Shown: piece after piece, positions 37,255-48,227 of the stretch
Position numbering within the stretch: position 1 is the stretch's first letter
How the letters are laid out: every line of letters begins with the position of its first letter
DNA from: Siphonodentalium dalli
Lineage: Eukaryota; Mollusca; Scaphopoda; Gadilida; Siphonodentaliidae
Assembly: GCA_032622095.1 (NCBI GenBank)
Contig: CP136061.1
Coordinates: 263,964,077 to 264,028,076 of the forward strand
Direction of reading: 5' to 3'
Length of the DNA stretch: 64,000 nucleotides
The notes under the pieces: generated by a model
Seen by the model: only the letters and a program-made list of their open reading frames with translations
What the model was told of the DNA's origin: nothing
Databases searched by the model: none
Position numbers and translations under genes: made by a program

Positions 37255-40200
37255 AAAGATACAATACAATATACAATAATTAATTTGTATAGCGCTCAAT
37301 ATTATGAGTACATATTCAACGGCGCTTTACATTACATCGAGCTCATTGCCTAATCAGCATAATACATGTATATGCACATATATCTAGGAATTAAATGCTA
37401 AATCAAAGAGATATGTTTTGAGGCCGGTCTTAAACTTATTTAAATCAGTGAATATTTCCAAGTGAGGTGGAATGCTATTCCATAGATGTGGACCTGCAAA
37501 TGAAAATGCCCTATCGCCAAACGTTTTCTGTTTGTTGAAAGGAATGTACAAAAGCATACTGCTATCAGATCGTAATCCATATGTACACACATTTCTGTCT
37601 TTGATCATATCCTGTATATACAATGGTGACATGATATTACGAGATTTGAATACAAGCAAAATAATTTTGAACATGATTCGATACTCCACTGGCAGCCAGT
37701 GTAATTGCTTGAGAACTGGAGTTATATGTTCATGCCGAGGAGTGTATGATACAACTCGCGCCGCAGCATTTAGCACTTTTTGCAGGTGATCACACTGGTA
37801 ATCCGGTAGTCCATACAGTAAAGAATTACAGTAATCTAAGTGTGACGTGACAAAAGCATGGACCAATGTCTTAGTTGAGTCTACATCGAGGTATTGTCTA
37901 ATTTGTCGGATTTTGTATAAACCTCTGAACGCCTTCTTACACATATTAGAGATGTGGTTATCCATTGTCATGTTTGTGTCAAAATACGATCCCAGGTTGC
38001 GAACAGTGTCCTTTGTTGGTATGTCGGCGGCTCCCACATGAATTGAACTGATGTTGACTTTCTGAAGTTGTTGTCGAGAACCAATGATTATGAATTCAGT
38101 CTTATCGTCATTTATCATGAGTCGGTTGGTAATCATCCACGCTCTAATGTCCACAATACAGTTCTCCACAATTTGACGTGCTTTAGTTTCGCCTCTCTCT
38201 GTCGGTCGAAATGAAAAGTAAATTTGGGTATCATCTGCATAGCCGTGAACATCGGGGAGGTGACTTTCAACAACTGAGAATAATTTCGAAATGTAGAATA
38301 AGAACAGCACGGGTCCAAGACAACTTCCTTGTGGAACTCCGCACTCGATGGGGAAATTTGTAGACTTTGAGCCATTAATGGATATTTGCTGTGATCGGTT
38401 CGTGAGCTAAGATTTAAACCAGATAGCTGCAGTGCCGCGAACACCAAAGTCAGATTGTAGAGTATCTAGAAGAATATCATGGCGGACGGTGTCGAAAGCA
38501 GCGCTCAAATCTAGTAGCACAAGCAGAGTGACCTTTCTTGTTTCCATGCTGCAGAGAATATCATTTTGGACTTTAAGCAGCGCGGTTTCAGTTGAATGGT
38601 GTTGACGGAAAGCAGAAGTGTTTATTGGAAGAGGTGCATGTTGTTCGCTGTGCCGAATGAGTTGGTCTGCCACTGCCTTTTCACACAATTTAGAAATGAA
38701 GGATAGGTTGCTGACGGGTCGGAAGTCCTTGAAAACAAGATCAGCACCGGATTTCTTGAGAAGAGGGTGAACTATGGCTGTTTTCCAGCTACTGGGAACA
38801 TGTCCTTGGCTTAATGATAGGTGTATCAACTGGGTGATGATAGGTACCAGGGAGTCACATTTCTTGAGTAGCGTTGTTGGTGTAGGATCGAGTTCACAAG
38901 ATGCATTTGAAGAGCGTTTGATGATTTTAACGACATCGTCAAGGTCGAGATCGTCGAATGTTGTGAACGTTTCCGTGGCTTCCTCTTTGCCGACACAAGG
39001 CGCTTTCACGGTGATGTTGTCAAGATTCTTTTGGATAAGTTCTATCTTTTCAGAAAATAATTCACCAAACTGCTCCGCCAATTGTCCTGCTTTATCATGT
39101 GGTGGTAGTGTCTCATTCGGTTTCTCCTCACACAACTTTTTCACAACTTTGAAAAGTTGGCTGCTGTCACCTTCGCACTTGCTGATCGAGTCGGTGTAGT
39201 GTGACTTCCGAGCTTCCTTTCGTTGATTGGAGAACTTGTTTCGGGCATCACAGTACGATCTTTCATGTTCTGCAGACGTGCCTCGGGTCCTCTCCTTTTT
39301 TCTCCGGTCGGCTTTGAGTACTTTCAGATTGTCGTTGAACCAGGGTAGCGTTGGACGCACGACTATTGTTTTGGTCTTAGTTGGTGCATGTTGGTCTAGC
39401 AGCTGGGATAACGTGTTGTTATAACAAGACACAAGTCCATTTAAATCAGTCCATTGTTGTTTATGCAGATCTGATTCTTTGATGTCACTGTCGAATTTAT
39501 CAATATTGATGTTGTTAATTTTGCGGAAAGTCACAGTTTTCTTTGTCAACTTCGGTCTGAGGGTGCTGATTGTGCAGTCCACAAAGGAATGATCTGAGAG
39601 TTTAGTTGTCACGGTTGGTGGGGTTATGGAAAAGTCGTCTGAACATCTGGTGATGATGAGGTCTAGAATATGTCCAGATTCATGTGTAGTAGTTGTGACG
39701 TGTTGTGTCAGTCCATACGAATCTAGGAGTTTGTCAAAGTTTCGAGCAGTAGCATCGTTAACATCATCGACATGAATGTTGAAGTCACCGCAGATGATGA
39801 GTTTTTCTGGACACACAACCAACGATTCAAGATATTCTTTGAATTCCTTTAAGAAGGTGCAGGTTGTGACTGGATGGTTGTCAGAAAACGGAGGACGATA
39901 TAGGCAAACGGCACGCAGAACATCGTTGTGTAGTTTAAGTTTCCACTCGAGGAATTCAAACGAGGATTTTTCCCCGCTTGTTGATGACATCAGTTTTATG
40001 TTTTCTCTACACATCAAAGCAACACCACCGCCAGTTCTGTCGGATGGTCTTGGAGCACTTTTGAAAATATATCCATCACAGCAAAGAGACGAGATTGTCA
40101 CGGTATCATTATCGTTTAGCCAGGTCTCTGTAACCATGCAAATGTCTATGCTGTTGTTGACTACATGCTCTAGAAAGTAAGGCACTTTTTTCCTCAGAGA

Positions 40201-40830
40201 TCTTGAATTTACAGTTGAGAAGTTGATATTTTGGGAAACCACATGTAGCTGATCATGTGAAAGTTGGTCATCATCGGTAGTAGATAGTGGATAAGTCAAG
40301 TCTTTGTTGAGGTTTCTCAGGTTGTTAATATTTACACCTCTGTAGCTGTTGTGGTTATGGGTGTATTGTCTGCATTGGGGTGCAACCGTCTTGATATGGT
40401 ACACCGTATCACACTTCTTAGTGTGAATACATAGATCAGGTTTCAACAACCTTTCCTTCATCAGTGCCTTGATAACACATGCTCTAGGCTGATGATAAGT
40501 GTGGTCCATTGTTTGGTTGATGGCGTGAAGTTCGAATGAACTGTAGCTGATCATGTTGGCAGTTAACAGGTATAAGTCCGATGAAGGTGTGAATACATTT
40601 GCGAAGGTGGGGATCGGATTAGCAGAGTGGTTAGCCCTTGGCAGGACTAAACAAAAGGTTACACAAGTTGTAACATTAGCTGCAACTGAGCATAGCCACG
40701 AAATTAGGAAAATCACTAACATTTCCAGAGTTTTTTGTCCAAATGAAGAATTTTTTTGCACTAATGTCAGTGAAAATCACATATTAATGTTCAGAATCCG
40801 TAGTAGAACAAACTCACAAAGTTTCAGAAC
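37255..40830 (-). mobile_element. CR1-clade LINE, nearly full ORF2
   Basis: The minus strand carries endonuclease plus reverse transcriptase in one frame, ending in a CR1-type 3' tail (TTGAGCGCTATACAAATTAA followed by TATTGTA repeats). The 5' limit is approximate. No separate ORF1 is visible. It is antisense to the Spec3-like gene in intron 1. Confidence 0.85.
37384..40761 (-). pseudogene. CR1 ORF2 (EN + RT), single nonsense codon
   Basis: 1,126 codons in one frame. APE-type endonuclease spans about 175-396, with Glu212 (TETWL), Asp326 and Asn328 (GDFNI) and the SDH motif at 389-391. Reverse transcriptase starts near 630: DFRPVSNL at 679, LLDLSAAFD with Asp751, GVRGTAAIWFKS up to 784, then TAG at 38407-38409 where CR1 proteins usually have Tyr. 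The same frame resumes at once, with the PQGS..GPVLF block, YADD at 841-844 and the C-terminal HLDYCNSLLYGLP ... LWNSIP ... LKTYLFDLAF. No frameshift was seen, so one substitution appears to be the only break in the frame. The endonuclease nicks target DNA and the RT primes from it. Confidence 0.85.
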
Positions 40831-40963
40831 ATAAATCCATAGAAATACGAAGTAATAATACATAAACCAGGAGCTCAAAAATAGGCGACCACACAGGGTG
40901 GCAATACAATCCAAAAGATTACATACATGTATAACAGGTGCAGCACATACTGCATTAAACTAT

Positions 40964-41019
40964 TGTAGGTATATTTATTTACCTCTAATAATGTAGGTAT
41001 ATTTATTTACCTCTAATAA
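40964..41019. repeat. 28-bp tandem duplication
   Basis: Two identical copies of a 28-bp unit containing TGTAGGTATATTTATTTACC. Confidence 0.85.
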
Positions 41020-41295
41020 TTGTTGGGTGTGGATATTACCGTTTTGTGAATTCGATAAAAGTGGGATAATCGAGCGAGGGGACTGAACTCTGTCTTGCAT
41101 TTTGTATCGCGATTTCCTCAACTATGGCGAGACAGCCTAGTCCAGGAAGGTTAACTCTAAACTCTGCTTAAGGAAAGTTATACACCATATCAATCAATAT
41201 ATACAATTTACGTGCCGTGCGCTACTGATATCCGTCATCGGTATAATATAGCTACGGTTCAACGGGAATTCAAATCTCTTCGTGTGTTCGTCGTG

Positions 41296-41407
41296 GTTAA
41301 CTGATTAATCCTCATTTCATTATATGTACTGAAACGAATTCTGGTATTGATGTTAACTGATTGATCCTCATTTCATTATATGTACTGAAACGAATTCTGG
41401 TATTGAT
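41296..41407. repeat. 56-bp tandem duplication
   Basis: Two copies, one mismatch seen (ATTAATCC versus ATTGATCC), starting GTTAACTGATT and ending TCTGGTATTGAT. It is probably recent. Confidence 0.9.
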
Positions 41408-41515
41408 GTTTAAAGGAGGACTGCATCCTAAATCCGGTCAATTATGGAACCAACTCCTTTTATACTAAACAGAATATATTCTACAAATGAATGAATTTGA
41501 GCCATGGCTGAGTGC
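41405..41515 (+). repeat. Dispersed repeat, ACTCAACAGAATATATGCAA family
   Basis: Diverged copy with TTTTATACTAAACAGAATAT, then CTACAAATGAATG and AATTTGAGCCATGG, matching 29041-29150 and 53474-53560. Confidence 0.6.
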
Positions 41516-42637
41516 ACAAAAATATCCTGCTGCTACGTCCATAGATATTGGTCCTGTATGTAATATCATATAATCCATTATATAAGTATACGTATAATCA
41601 CACACTTCTACATTCACACAATTAGCGACAGTAAGAATCAATACAAATCACCATACGGTTTACAAGAACGTTTCCGATGTTTATCGAGCAATAACTGCAG
41701 CCGCCACTGCATAAAAAGCGATGAACCACCTACGTCACTTCAATATGATCATGTACACGCGCTCGCCGCGCGTTGTTATTGTGAGACTGTGTTGGAATTT
41801 TAGCAATATGTTACTTATAATTGTTTTTGTTATTTAGTTTTGAACAGTTGTTCTTGTTATGAATAATTACAAGGAATGACTGGAAGATCGATCAGGGTCA
41901 TTAGTGTAAACATATATTTATTTCCAAATCCAAAACAAATAACATAATATATGCAAAATAGAAGAGTTGATGTATGGAAACGATGAGTTTTCTCCTCTTT
42001 GGAGACATGCCCCTTCCCCAATAAGTGAGGGAGGGGTATAGATCAGACGAGAAGGGATGGAAATAATTGTTTTATGAGAAATGGAGTTAGGGATGGAAAA
42101 AAGGGAGAAGATTTAGGGATAGCAGGAGGCAGAACGAGAGAGAGAGGGTATGCATACGTCAGGCGCCATGTGAGGGGGTTACTCACAATGGATGTTAACT
42201 GTTTACATCCGTCAAAGAGTAAGTAAATAAACACAGAGCTACGAGTGTTTATAATCAACATGTGAATCTTCGTTTATTTACTCTGCCGTTAAAAATCCAA
42301 TGACCACAAGTCGATCATCCAGTCATTTGTTATATATAATCTGTTCATACGCACATGAACAATGTTTGCTGGATTTTCGTCATGGTTGTATAATCTGCCT
42401 GGCAGTCTGTCATTCGTCCGTCCGTCCACGTTTGGTTTCCAGAAGATAACTTTACTTTACGTGTTTCAGTCGATTCAAAACGTGTTATCTTGTTTAATAT
42501 CAAGAAGTAAAATTTTGTATTACTTGTATCTTCGTATTTCACCAGGGAAAATACATGCTGGGTTTCCGTCACGCTATACACCATAGACGAGAAGATAGGC
42601 CCGGCTTATTATTCTGTTATTTCCATTTTCTTTGCAG
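41516..42637. other. End of intron 1, nothing further recognised
   Basis: AT-rich DNA before exon 2. A purine-rich stretch lies at about 42030-42150 (GAGAGAGAGGG). The acceptor tract ahead of exon 2 is TTATTTCCATTTTCTTTGCAG. Confidence 0.45.
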
Positions 42638-42823
42638 GCACGATCATAGCTGGCTTCTCGGCATTCTGTTGCAGCAGGAACGAGGACATGGGTCCATATA
42701 AGCGATTTGGGGCGTGCTGTATTAGTTTCGGGATCGGTCTGTTGCAGTTATTGCTAACTTTATTCCTGTTAACCGGCTGGATCTGGAGTTGTATCTGGGG
42801 CGTCTTTTTTATTGGAATGTCAG
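42638..42823 (+). CDS. SPEC3: Spec3-like protein, exon 2
   Basis: 186 bp encoding the end of codon 41 to the first base of codon 103. The acceptor is TTTCTTTGCAG|GC and the donor ATGTCAG|GTATAG. It completes the conserved PGLG-TIIAGF transition and continues with SAFCC, a polar loop (SRNEDMGPYKR) and a second membrane block, FGACCISFGIGLLQLLL, followed by GWIWSCIWGVFFIGMS. The paired Cys residues and the W-x-W near the end of the second segment fit the Spec3/stum family. The donor lies inside a 42-bp tandem duplication (separate entry). Confidence 0.87.
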
Positions 42824-42894
42824 GTATAGTCAAATATGAATAGTATGGTTTCATTGGAATGTCAGGTATAGTCAAGCATCAATAGTATGGTTTC
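42811..42894 (+). repeat. 42-bp tandem duplication across exon 2 donor
   Basis: Copies 42811-42852 and 42853-42894 each contain ATTGGAATGTCAGGTATAGTC, so the splice donor exists twice (GT at 42824 and at 42866). Use of the second would add 42 nt, but an in-frame TAG at 42841-42843 would end the protein at ...GMSGIVKYE. Confidence 0.9.
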
Positions 42895-44265
42895 GCAGAT
42901 ATATTTCAGTAAATTTTGTTTTCTGATGATTCCGAGTAGCGAATTACGCTAGACACCATATATCAGATCTATATATATCATATCTCACATGACATTCTCG
43001 CATTCTGATTGGCTGCACACTGCTATACTATTTTACGATAGTTCGATAAAATATAATAAATAATGAATGTCTTGTCGTTGACTATTATATCGATAATGAA
43101 TGGCTTGGAGTTGACTATGCCACAATAGTGGTCCTCGAGGAGGAATAGTCTACGAGCCGCAGGCGAGTGGACTATTCCTCCTCGAGGACCACTATTTTGG
43201 CATATTCAACGACGAGACATTCATTATATATTATATTATATCGAACATTTGTGCCAATTCTCACACAATTTCTGAGTCTGATTTTGTCACATTTTTATTT
43301 ACCTTGAATTTTGGAAATCGGTCTCAGATTTTACAATTATTTACGCCAATATTTTGACGATGGCAGGGGAGCATAACTATGTTATTAGTTACATCTAACA
43401 GCATCTCTTCATGATTCATACATTAATTTATATAAATACGTCATTAGCAAAGACATTTTAGCGAAATTTTAGAATTAACTTTATATACTTTATATATAGG
43501 CATTTAGCCCGTGCTGTACTAAATACTCACCGACATAGGTCGTTTATTGATCTTATTATCTGAACATTTCCCTCAAATAAATATGAAGTATTCTAATTTG
43601 AACGTATTTATTGCGACCCACAAATGTATGTATGTAATTTTGTTTACACGTAATATATAATTTTGATACTCATTGGTGTGGGTTCACAGGGGATCGGAGA
43701 ACAAGTTACCAAACTTAGTAAGGATCAACTCCCCTGGCATGATTGTGTTTCAGGAAGTAATTTGATAATAGTTTTTTTTTATTTTTACGGGGACGATCAC
43801 GGGCGGATACTTGTATAGGGGCACCGTCTCGCAATCAAATGAGACAGGTTGTTGTTGTGGCTGTGGGCGAAGACTCACATCAACGGGAATAATGGTTACT
43901 AAATTTTGTCTATAGATTTCACGATTTATTGTACTGTCTCGAAAAATCGCCAATTAAAAGTACCGTTATTGTGCGGTATGCCGAAAAGAATATCTTCGAT
44001 GCTGGTGATGGGCACTGATTGGTCATCTAGTCGTGCCACCATACTGATTCATTCGTCTGTATATAGAAGGGGCATTCAAAGAAATCATTCTGCTCTTGTA
44101 TTATATGTTTTATGTATGTCGTCTGCTATGATCACAGAACATCCCTCCAAATGAATAATAGACCATTCCGATTTACATTTTAGAACTGAATTTAAATAAC
44201 ATTGTTTTCTCAATTTATACGCTGTTATAACCGGATTTAAATAACATTGTTCTCTCCCTTTGCAG
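42824..44265 (+). other. Intron 2 of the Spec3-like gene
   Basis: 1,442 bp, phase 1, GTATAG...TTGCAG. It holds a hairpin MITE at 43043-43244. The phrase GGATTTAAATAACATTGTT with a near-copy (TGAATTTAAATAACATTG) occurs just upstream of the acceptor, a small local duplication at about 44187-44253. No other feature seen. Confidence 0.8.
43043..43244. mobile_element. Hairpin MITE in intron 2
   Basis: The inner palindrome 43128-43200 (ATAGTGGTCCTCGAGGAGGA...TCCTCCTCGAGGACCACTAT) is nested inside outer arms TCGATAAAATATAATAAATA and the inverted TATATTATATTATATCGA. Part of the left arm (AATGAATGNCTTG...GTTGACTAT) is duplicated. No ORF. Confidence 0.75.
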
Positions 44266-44567
44266 CTGAGTATTACCATAACAACCCACCGACAGATCAA
44301 GACCGTTATGGGCAACAGGCAGAGGGCTACCAACCACAGCCTGCTTATAGTGATCAACCGCAGCCAGGTTATTCAGACCAGCCTCAGCAGGGATACGCAG
44401 GCCCTCCGCAGCAGGGATACGGTGCTGTGATGCCGCGGCATCCACAGGCAGGTTACGCGGGCCCTGCACAGGGGTTTGAACCACCGCCCGCTTATGCTGA
44501 GAAGGATGTGCCTGAATCTAATCCTAATCAGGTTCAGCCCACAGCGCCACCTTCTGGCAAAATGTGA
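44266..44567 (+). CDS. SPEC3: Spec3-like protein, exon 3 (C-terminal)
   Basis: Completes codon 103 and encodes residues 104-202 before TGA at 44565-44567. The acceptor is CCCTTTGCAG|CT. The tail is rich in Pro, Gln, Tyr and Gly and built from imperfect repeats (QPAYSDQPQPGYSDQPQQGYAG), then HPQAGYAG, PPPAYAEK, and ends TAPPSGKM. Such low-complexity cytosolic tails are usual in this family and may act in protein binding; that is inference. The final 45 codons and the 3' flank recur at 44937-45290. Confidence 0.87.
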
Positions 44568-44704
44568 TTCATCTCAGCGGAAGTATAAATTTTGCTTCAA
44601 TTTGCTTTCCATGCACACCCGGAACATGCATCTTAATGGCTTTCGGGACAATTTTTCTATTCCATAGACATTACATTCGATGACTCATTTATAAAATGCG
44701 GAAA

Positions 44705-44936
44705 ACATCAATTACCCTGCAGGGAGCCCCACACATATATAGAAGCATATAGAAGAGTGTCGTCTGCTCATGTTTGTCTGGGGCTCTGTATGGGTGAAAT
44801 TATAAAATTGTTAAAGAATACAAGAAAAAATTATTAAAATTGTAAAAAATTGTTAGGCCAATGCATCCTCTGATATATGCGAGGCGACCTATGGTCGACT
44901 CGCATATATAAGAGAATGCATTGGCACAGGGTAATC
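44705..44936. mobile_element. Partial double-hairpin MITE after exon 3
   Basis: Matches the right half of the 18.4 kb copy: ATTACCCTGCAGGGAGCCCC, GTCTGCTCATGTTTGTCTG, an A/T spacer, one hairpin (44861-44925), then CACAGGGTAA. It is truncated at both ends and lies exactly between exon 3's flank and the duplicated exon 3 tail. Confidence 0.85.
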
Positions 44937-45290
44937 GATGCAGCAGCACCCACAGGCAGGTTACGCGGGCACCACACAGGGGTTTGAACCACCGCCCGCG
45001 TATACTGAGAAGGATGTGCCTCAATCTAATCCTAATCAGGTTCAGCCCACAGCGCCACCTTCTGGCAAAATGTGATTGATCTCAGCGGAAGTAAAACTTT
45101 TGCTGCAATTTGCTTTCCATGCACACCCGGAACATGCATCTTACTGGAGATATCTCATTTGCTTCGTACTATCTGTTATTTTCATGCAACGAAGCATATG
45201 GCTTCCGTGGACAATCTTTATATTCCATAGGCATGTATTATTACATTCATTCTATAATAGTTATATACATAAAACGGTCGTTGTATAACA
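44937..45290 (+). pseudogene. Duplicated tail of Spec3-like exon 3
   Basis: From GATGCAGCAGCACCCACAGG the sequence repeats exon 3 from about 44430 through the stop (TGA at 45073-45075) and its 3' flank. Over 138 coding bases I count about nine differences, and the frame stays open (HPQAGYAGTTQGFEPPPAYT...SGKM). The upstream part of the exon is missing. The nearest AG at 44942-44943 would join in the wrong phase with exon 2, so normal splicing to it is not supported. Probably a partial-duplication pseudogene; a conditional alternative 3' end is less likely. Confidence 0.75.
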
Positions 45291-45610
45291 TGAAATAGTG
45301 CCAAGTGTAACCAAATGTATGATTGTTGCGCAAACTTCACTTTGGTTCCCGGAGTCCCCGTTGGTCGGATGTTTACATTCCGCACTCTACGTCTAAAAAT
45401 ATCTATATAAAATGGTGTATGTGACTGATACTGATATAGTTTGAAAGGATATTTTATTAAATGTACGCTATTAAAGAAGTGAACGAATGTTATTTATCTG
45501 GGACTATTTATTAACGCGGACAAGCACCGAAAAGTGGAATGTCGTCGCATGCCTTATGGAAGCCGCTGTTATTTCCACGTACCATTTATTGATTTATAAG
45601 TTTGTTTTAA

Positions 45611-46002
45611 CCCTTTACCCAACAGAAGGGCCCTGTGCCAATGCATTCTCTTATATATGCGAGTCGACCATAGGTCGCCTCGCATATATAAGAGAATGCA
45701 TTAGCTTAACACATTAAAAATTATAAAATTGTTAAAGAATGTAAGAAAAAATGGTAAAAAGTGTTAAAAAAAGATATTTTTTAGGCCAATGCATTCTCTT
45801 ATATATGCGAGGCGACCTAATGTCGACTCGCATATATAAGAGAATGCATTGGCACAGGGCATAACTGTAACCATCACAATGTGGTCAATGAGCCGGTTCC
45901 AATGATATCCATATTTGTATGGTTTTATTGAGACAGACCCAAGATAATTTAGGCTGTTGCAGCTTTATTTGGCCGGTTTTGGCCGGTTTGTTGGGTAAAG
46001 GG
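45611..46002. mobile_element. piggyBac-like MITE with double hairpin, copy 1
   Basis: TIR CCCTTTACCCAACA...TGTTGGGTAAAGGG, flanked by TTAA on both sides (45607-45610 and 46003-46006), the target duplication of piggyBac-type elements. Inside are two mirror-image CCAATGCATTCTC hairpins and a stretch with GGCCGGTTTTGGCCGG. No ORF. Confidence 0.8.
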
Positions 46003-46004
46003 TT

Positions 46005-46631
46005 AAGGCTGTACTGGATCAAGTAATAAATATGATCTACAACTCGCCCCCAGTTTATATCAACATTTACAAAACGAGTCCAGTAAATTAGGTCTGGTTT
46101 AGTGGACTTGCTTTGTAAATTTTGCTATAAATTTAGGACAAGTTGTAGATCCTCTCTATATATATATATATTACTTCAAAAGTACGTTTACGTTCGCCAC
46201 CCGCTTGAGAGAGATATATATAATTATGGCAAGTTATTGCATCATTGCATCAGTATGTTTAGAACCTCCCATGTTGTAAGTACGTTTTCAATTGGCCGGA
46301 CACTTGGTTTCTTGATCTGTATAATCGTAACTACGGATAAAAAAATATTCTAGTGATTTAGTACACTATTCGTAATAATGATAAGTAGTCATTCATTATG
46401 AAAAAGATGTGTATTGCTTATTACGTATTTATCAGCAGTGAGCTCACACATAGGCTTCTGGTGGTCATACACAAATTTACAACGCTTCAGCGTTGTATTT
46501 AAGATACAAGTTAATTTATTTAATTAATATTATATGTGTTGTCCATTCAGTTTTATGTTTACACCGATGAACTGAAATTGGAATGGATAGCGATGGTATT
46601 ACCATAATACTGTTGATCTATAAATACCGAT
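46005..46631. other. No recognisable feature
   Basis: AT-rich DNA with an AATAAA at about 46025, which could serve as a distant poly(A) signal; there is no other support for that. Confidence 0.35.
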
Positions 46632-46770
46632 GTTATTACTTGGTTAGTTGGGTATTGGTCGAGACATATCAGCCCTCGTAGCTTCATATTAGCCTGATAT
46701 ATATATCAGGCTGATATGAAGTTATCTTGGACTGATATCCCGGCCGATATCCAACTAACCAAGTAATAAC
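46632..46770. mobile_element. Hairpin MITE
   Basis: Arms GTTATTACTTGGTTAGTTGG...AGCCTGATAT and ATATCAGGCT...CCAACTAACCAAGTAATAAC meet at a perfect ATATATAT centre at about 46700. Confidence 0.8.
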
Positions 46771-47239
46771 CTCTAAATATCACATGAAACCCCCTATTAT
46801 ATCATTTTTTTTAAACCCAATAAATATTTCCTTATCTGTCACTAGTTATGAATGGGCGTATGCTTCCCGGGCTCCGCGTGCCACTTGGCATCGCGACACA
46901 CAATTACCTCTCGTCTTTACATTGGTTCTGGCGGATTAATACTATTTTGAAAAGCCGCGCATAACACCAACGCCATAAAATGCAGAGTGATTTCTTTGTT
47001 CATTAAAGTTAAATTATTGTCCAACTTCTTTGCACTAACGAAAATAGACACAAAACAAAGAGGTAAATTTGGGGACTACATATTCCGTCGCCAGCCCCAG
47101 AGCGCGCCATACTGTCGTATACGGTTGTGAAACGTCTCAGCCACGTTGTAAATGTATGCATGTTGCACCTCTTTTTAAGGATTTTGATTTGGTAATAAGG
47201 CATACAACTCTAGAATTTCCATGTGGTATACAATATCTT

Positions 47240-47374
47240 CAACTAGTTATGCTGGGATATAACAATTTATGAAACTCATTACATAAATTTGATTCACAAC
47301 TCGTCTACGACTCATTGTGAGTCAAATTTATCAAACTCGTTTCATAAAGTTTTATATCCCAACATAACTCGTTG
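47240..47374. mobile_element. Hairpin MITE
   Basis: Arms CAACTAGTTATGCTGGGATA...ATTCACA and TGTGAGTCAAATT...ATCCCAACATAACTCGTTG around a short loop (ACTCGTCTACGACTCAT). No ORF. Confidence 0.75.
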
Positions 47375-47836
47375 TATTTCCTCTATGTATACTTGATTGT
47401 GTGCCTTCAATTAATATATATCTGAGTGACGCACTGTGCACTGCTTTCCTGATCTGATTGTGATATAACCATTCCATGCGTGAGATATACGTGTACACGC
47501 AACACTCATTTTCGTGAAAAAAATTACTAATTTTGTTATGTAAACTCGTTGTTCTTAAAATTTGATCACTATATATTTATATCGTTTATTCATTCGACAA
47601 TAAAATACGATGAAAATTGTTTTAAAAAGTTCACAAATTCCCGTTCCCTGTGAGGACTACAGGTGTAGAGAGACCCAAGGCAAATCATGTTGATTAAAAC
47701 CAGATTCAGACGAGCTTCGTATTACAGAGTCTGGCGAATTTAGCTCTGTGTCACATTACCGTCGCTACACATAACTTCTACATGTGATAGCAGTAGCACG
47801 TCACAACACACACATAGATTTACGAACGACCGTTAA

Positions 47837-48227
47837 CCCTTTACCCAACAAACCGGCCAAAACCGGCCAAATAAAGCTTCAACAGCCTAAAATATCTTCG
47901 GTCTGTCTCAATAGAACAATACAAATATGGATATCATTGGAATCGGCTCCTTGACCACATTGTGGTAGTTACAGTTATGCCCTGTGCCAATGCATTCTCT
48001 TATATATGCGAGTCGACCATAGGTCGCTTCGCATATATAAGAGAATGCATTGGCCTAAACAAATCTTTTTTTAACACTTTTTACCATTTTTTCTTACATT
48101 CTTTAACAATTTTATAATTTTTAATGTGTTAAGCCAATGCATTCTCTTATATATGCGAGGCGACCTATGGTCGACTCGCATATATAAGAGAATGCATTGG
48201 CACATGGCCCTTCTGTTGGGTAAAGGG
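47837..48227. mobile_element. piggyBac-like MITE with double hairpin, copy 2
   Basis: Same TIRs and contents as 45611-46002 but in the opposite orientation. Flanks are TTAA (47833-47836) and TTAT (48228-48231), so one side of the target duplication has mutated. Confidence 0.8.

Larger units (their letters stand above)
18250..42637 (+). other. Intron 1 (24.4 kb) of the Spec3-like gene
   Basis: Bounded by GTACGT at the 5' end and a pyrimidine-rich TTTCTTTGCAG at the 3' end. It contains a CR1 fragment, a BEL/Pao element, a 5'-truncated LINE, a near-intact CR1, at least five hairpin MITEs and several dispersed repeats, each listed separately. No additional conserved host exon was recognised. Stretches of more than 300 bp with nothing recognisable include 26881-27824, 28297-29040, 29151-29699, 33111-36085 and 36245-37254. 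Confidence 0.75.
18129..44567 (+). other. SPEC3: Spec3/stum-family gene, three coding exons
   Basis: Gene span. Exons 18129-18249, 42638-42823 and 44266-44567 join with GT-AG introns of 24,388 and 1,442 bp, both in phase 1, to give 202 residues. The hydrophobic block at 24-52, the loop with SRNEDMGPYKRF (53-64), the second hydrophobic block at 65-101 rich in Leu and Trp, and the Pro/Gln/Tyr-rich tail fit the Spec3/stum family in order and length. Sea-urchin Spec3 is linked to ciliated ectoderm and Drosophila stum to mechanosensory neurons; the function here is by family only. Intron 1 is packed with transposons, most in antisense. Upstream non-coding exons cannot be excluded. I found no canonical AATAAA between the stop and about 46,020. 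Confidence 0.85.

Noticed and set aside
40613-40660. tRNA-like A-box (TTAGCAGAGTGGTTAGC)
   Set aside because: It lies inside the CR1 ORF2 coding region and no B-box or cloverleaf follows.
44937-45075. Duplicated exon tail as a working alternative last exon
   Set aside because: No acceptor in the right phase precedes it, and the nearest AG (44942-44943) would shift the frame relative to exon 2.
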